Origin: Alistipes sp.
GTDB taxonomy: Bacteria > Bacteroidota > Bacteroidia > Bacteroidales > Rikenellaceae
Length of the DNA stretch: 15,269 nt
Assembly: GCA_009774895.1 (NCBI GenBank)
Contig: VSOO01000017.1
Coordinates: 1-15,269, forward strand
Direction: 5' to 3'
In this document: piece after piece, positions 15,205-15,269 of the stretch
How the letters are laid out: the number at the start of each line of letters is the position of its first letter
How positions within the stretch are numbered: the first letter of the stretch is position 1
The notes under the pieces: generated by a model
Database searches by the model: none
What the model saw: the letters and a program-made list of their open reading frames with translations, nothing else
Told to the model about the DNA's origin: nothing
Made by a program: the position numbers and the translations under genes

Positions 15205-15230
15205 CGTCTGCAAATATAATGCTATTTTTG
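15200..15230 (+). promoter_or_regulatory. Plus-strand promoter toward the right edge
   Basis: TTTA (15200-15203), a 19-bp spacer and TATTTTTG (15223-15230) match the -33/-7 pattern with one mismatch. It would drive a gene starting beyond the window and overlaps the opposing promoter. Confidence 0.5.
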
Positions 15231-15239
15231 AAATACAAA
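15211..15239 (-). promoter_or_regulatory. Minus-strand promoter of the small-RNA candidate
   Basis: On the minus strand TATATTTG (15211-15218) fits TAnnTTTG exactly, and TTTG (15236-15239) lies 17 bp upstream, slightly shorter than the usual 19-20 bp. Transcription would begin near 15204. Confidence 0.55.
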
Positions 15240-15269
15240 TAATATTTATTGTTTTTCGATAATAATTTT

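Larger units (their letters stand above)
14933..15269. other. Intergenic region with opposed regulatory elements
   Basis: These 337 bp contain no convincing protein gene. The left part (14933-15030) is GC-rich with small hairpins such as CCGAC/GTCGG near 14970. Next come a minus-strand terminator (15031-15060), the body of a candidate small RNA, and two divergent promoters (15200-15239). The right end is very AT-rich, as expected upstream of a gene beyond the window. Confidence 0.7.

Noticed and set aside
15031..15213. A 60-codon minus-strand frame starting with TTG inside the small-RNA candidate
   Set aside because: It starts inside the promoter -7 box with a rare start codon, has an Arg-rich composition without any motif, and reads through the terminator hairpin.
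1..15269. Mobile element, CRISPR, phage, toxin-antitoxin or biosynthetic cluster
   Set aside because: No transposase, integrase, Cas, phage structural or toxin motifs, no array-like repeats and no terminal inverted repeats were seen; the region reads as ordinary chromosome.

Overview
The window looks like chromosomal DNA from a high-G+C member of the Bacteroidota, most plausibly the Alistipes/Rikenellaceae group. The phylum call rests on several upstream elements of the form TAnnTTTG, some with a TTTG-like element about 19-20 bp further upstream (the Bacteroidota -7/-33 promoter), on AT-rich leaders without Shine-Dalgarno sequences, and on gene families typical of the phylum (LysRS with a C-terminal extension, a menaquinone rather than ubiquinone context for the UbiE-type methyltransferase, and an N-terminal domain common in secreted Bacteroidota proteins). 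The genus is inference. I see no phage, IS element, CRISPR array, rRNA or tRNA. The coding regions share similar base composition and show no obvious sign of transfer.

Layout. (1) 25-4360, minus strand: a likely operon lysS - secreted metallophosphoesterase - four-helix membrane segment - tpiA. It has a promoter at about 4329-4360 and a strong hairpin after tpiA (25-63). The membrane segment has no stop codon and runs in frame into tpiA. (2) 4443-9790, minus strand: a tight five-gene operon of YdfG-like SDR dehydrogenase - YugP-type membrane zinc metallopeptidase - SGNH hydrolase - MBOAT acyltransferase - PAP2 phosphatase. MBOAT plus SGNH is the known core of cell-surface polymer O-acylation machines. 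(3) 9852-12806, plus strand, divergent from (2): a four-gene operon with 1-4 nt overlaps, made of a LolC/E-FtsX-type permease, menG, a LEA14-like lipoprotein and a SPOR-like exported protein. (4) 12841-13196: a monocistronic unit for a tiny Glu-rich, Cys-containing lipoprotein, with an excellent promoter and terminator. (5) 13333-13827: a stand-alone DEDDh exonuclease. (6) 14050-14932: a secreted protein with a DUF1566-like C-terminal domain. (7) 14933-15269: no convincing protein gene, but a minus-strand promoter facing an intrinsic terminator, which suggests a small RNA of about 170 nt. A plus-strand promoter there probably serves a gene beyond the right edge.

Functionally most of the window is core metabolism and translation (LysRS, TPI, MenG) plus envelope biology (MBOAT/SGNH/PAP2, LolE-like permease, lipoproteins, SPOR). 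It is mostly ordinary chromosome. The best leads are the small-RNA candidate, the stopless membrane-TPI reading frame, the acidic cysteine lipoprotein, and the tandem 12-residue repeats in the phosphoesterase.
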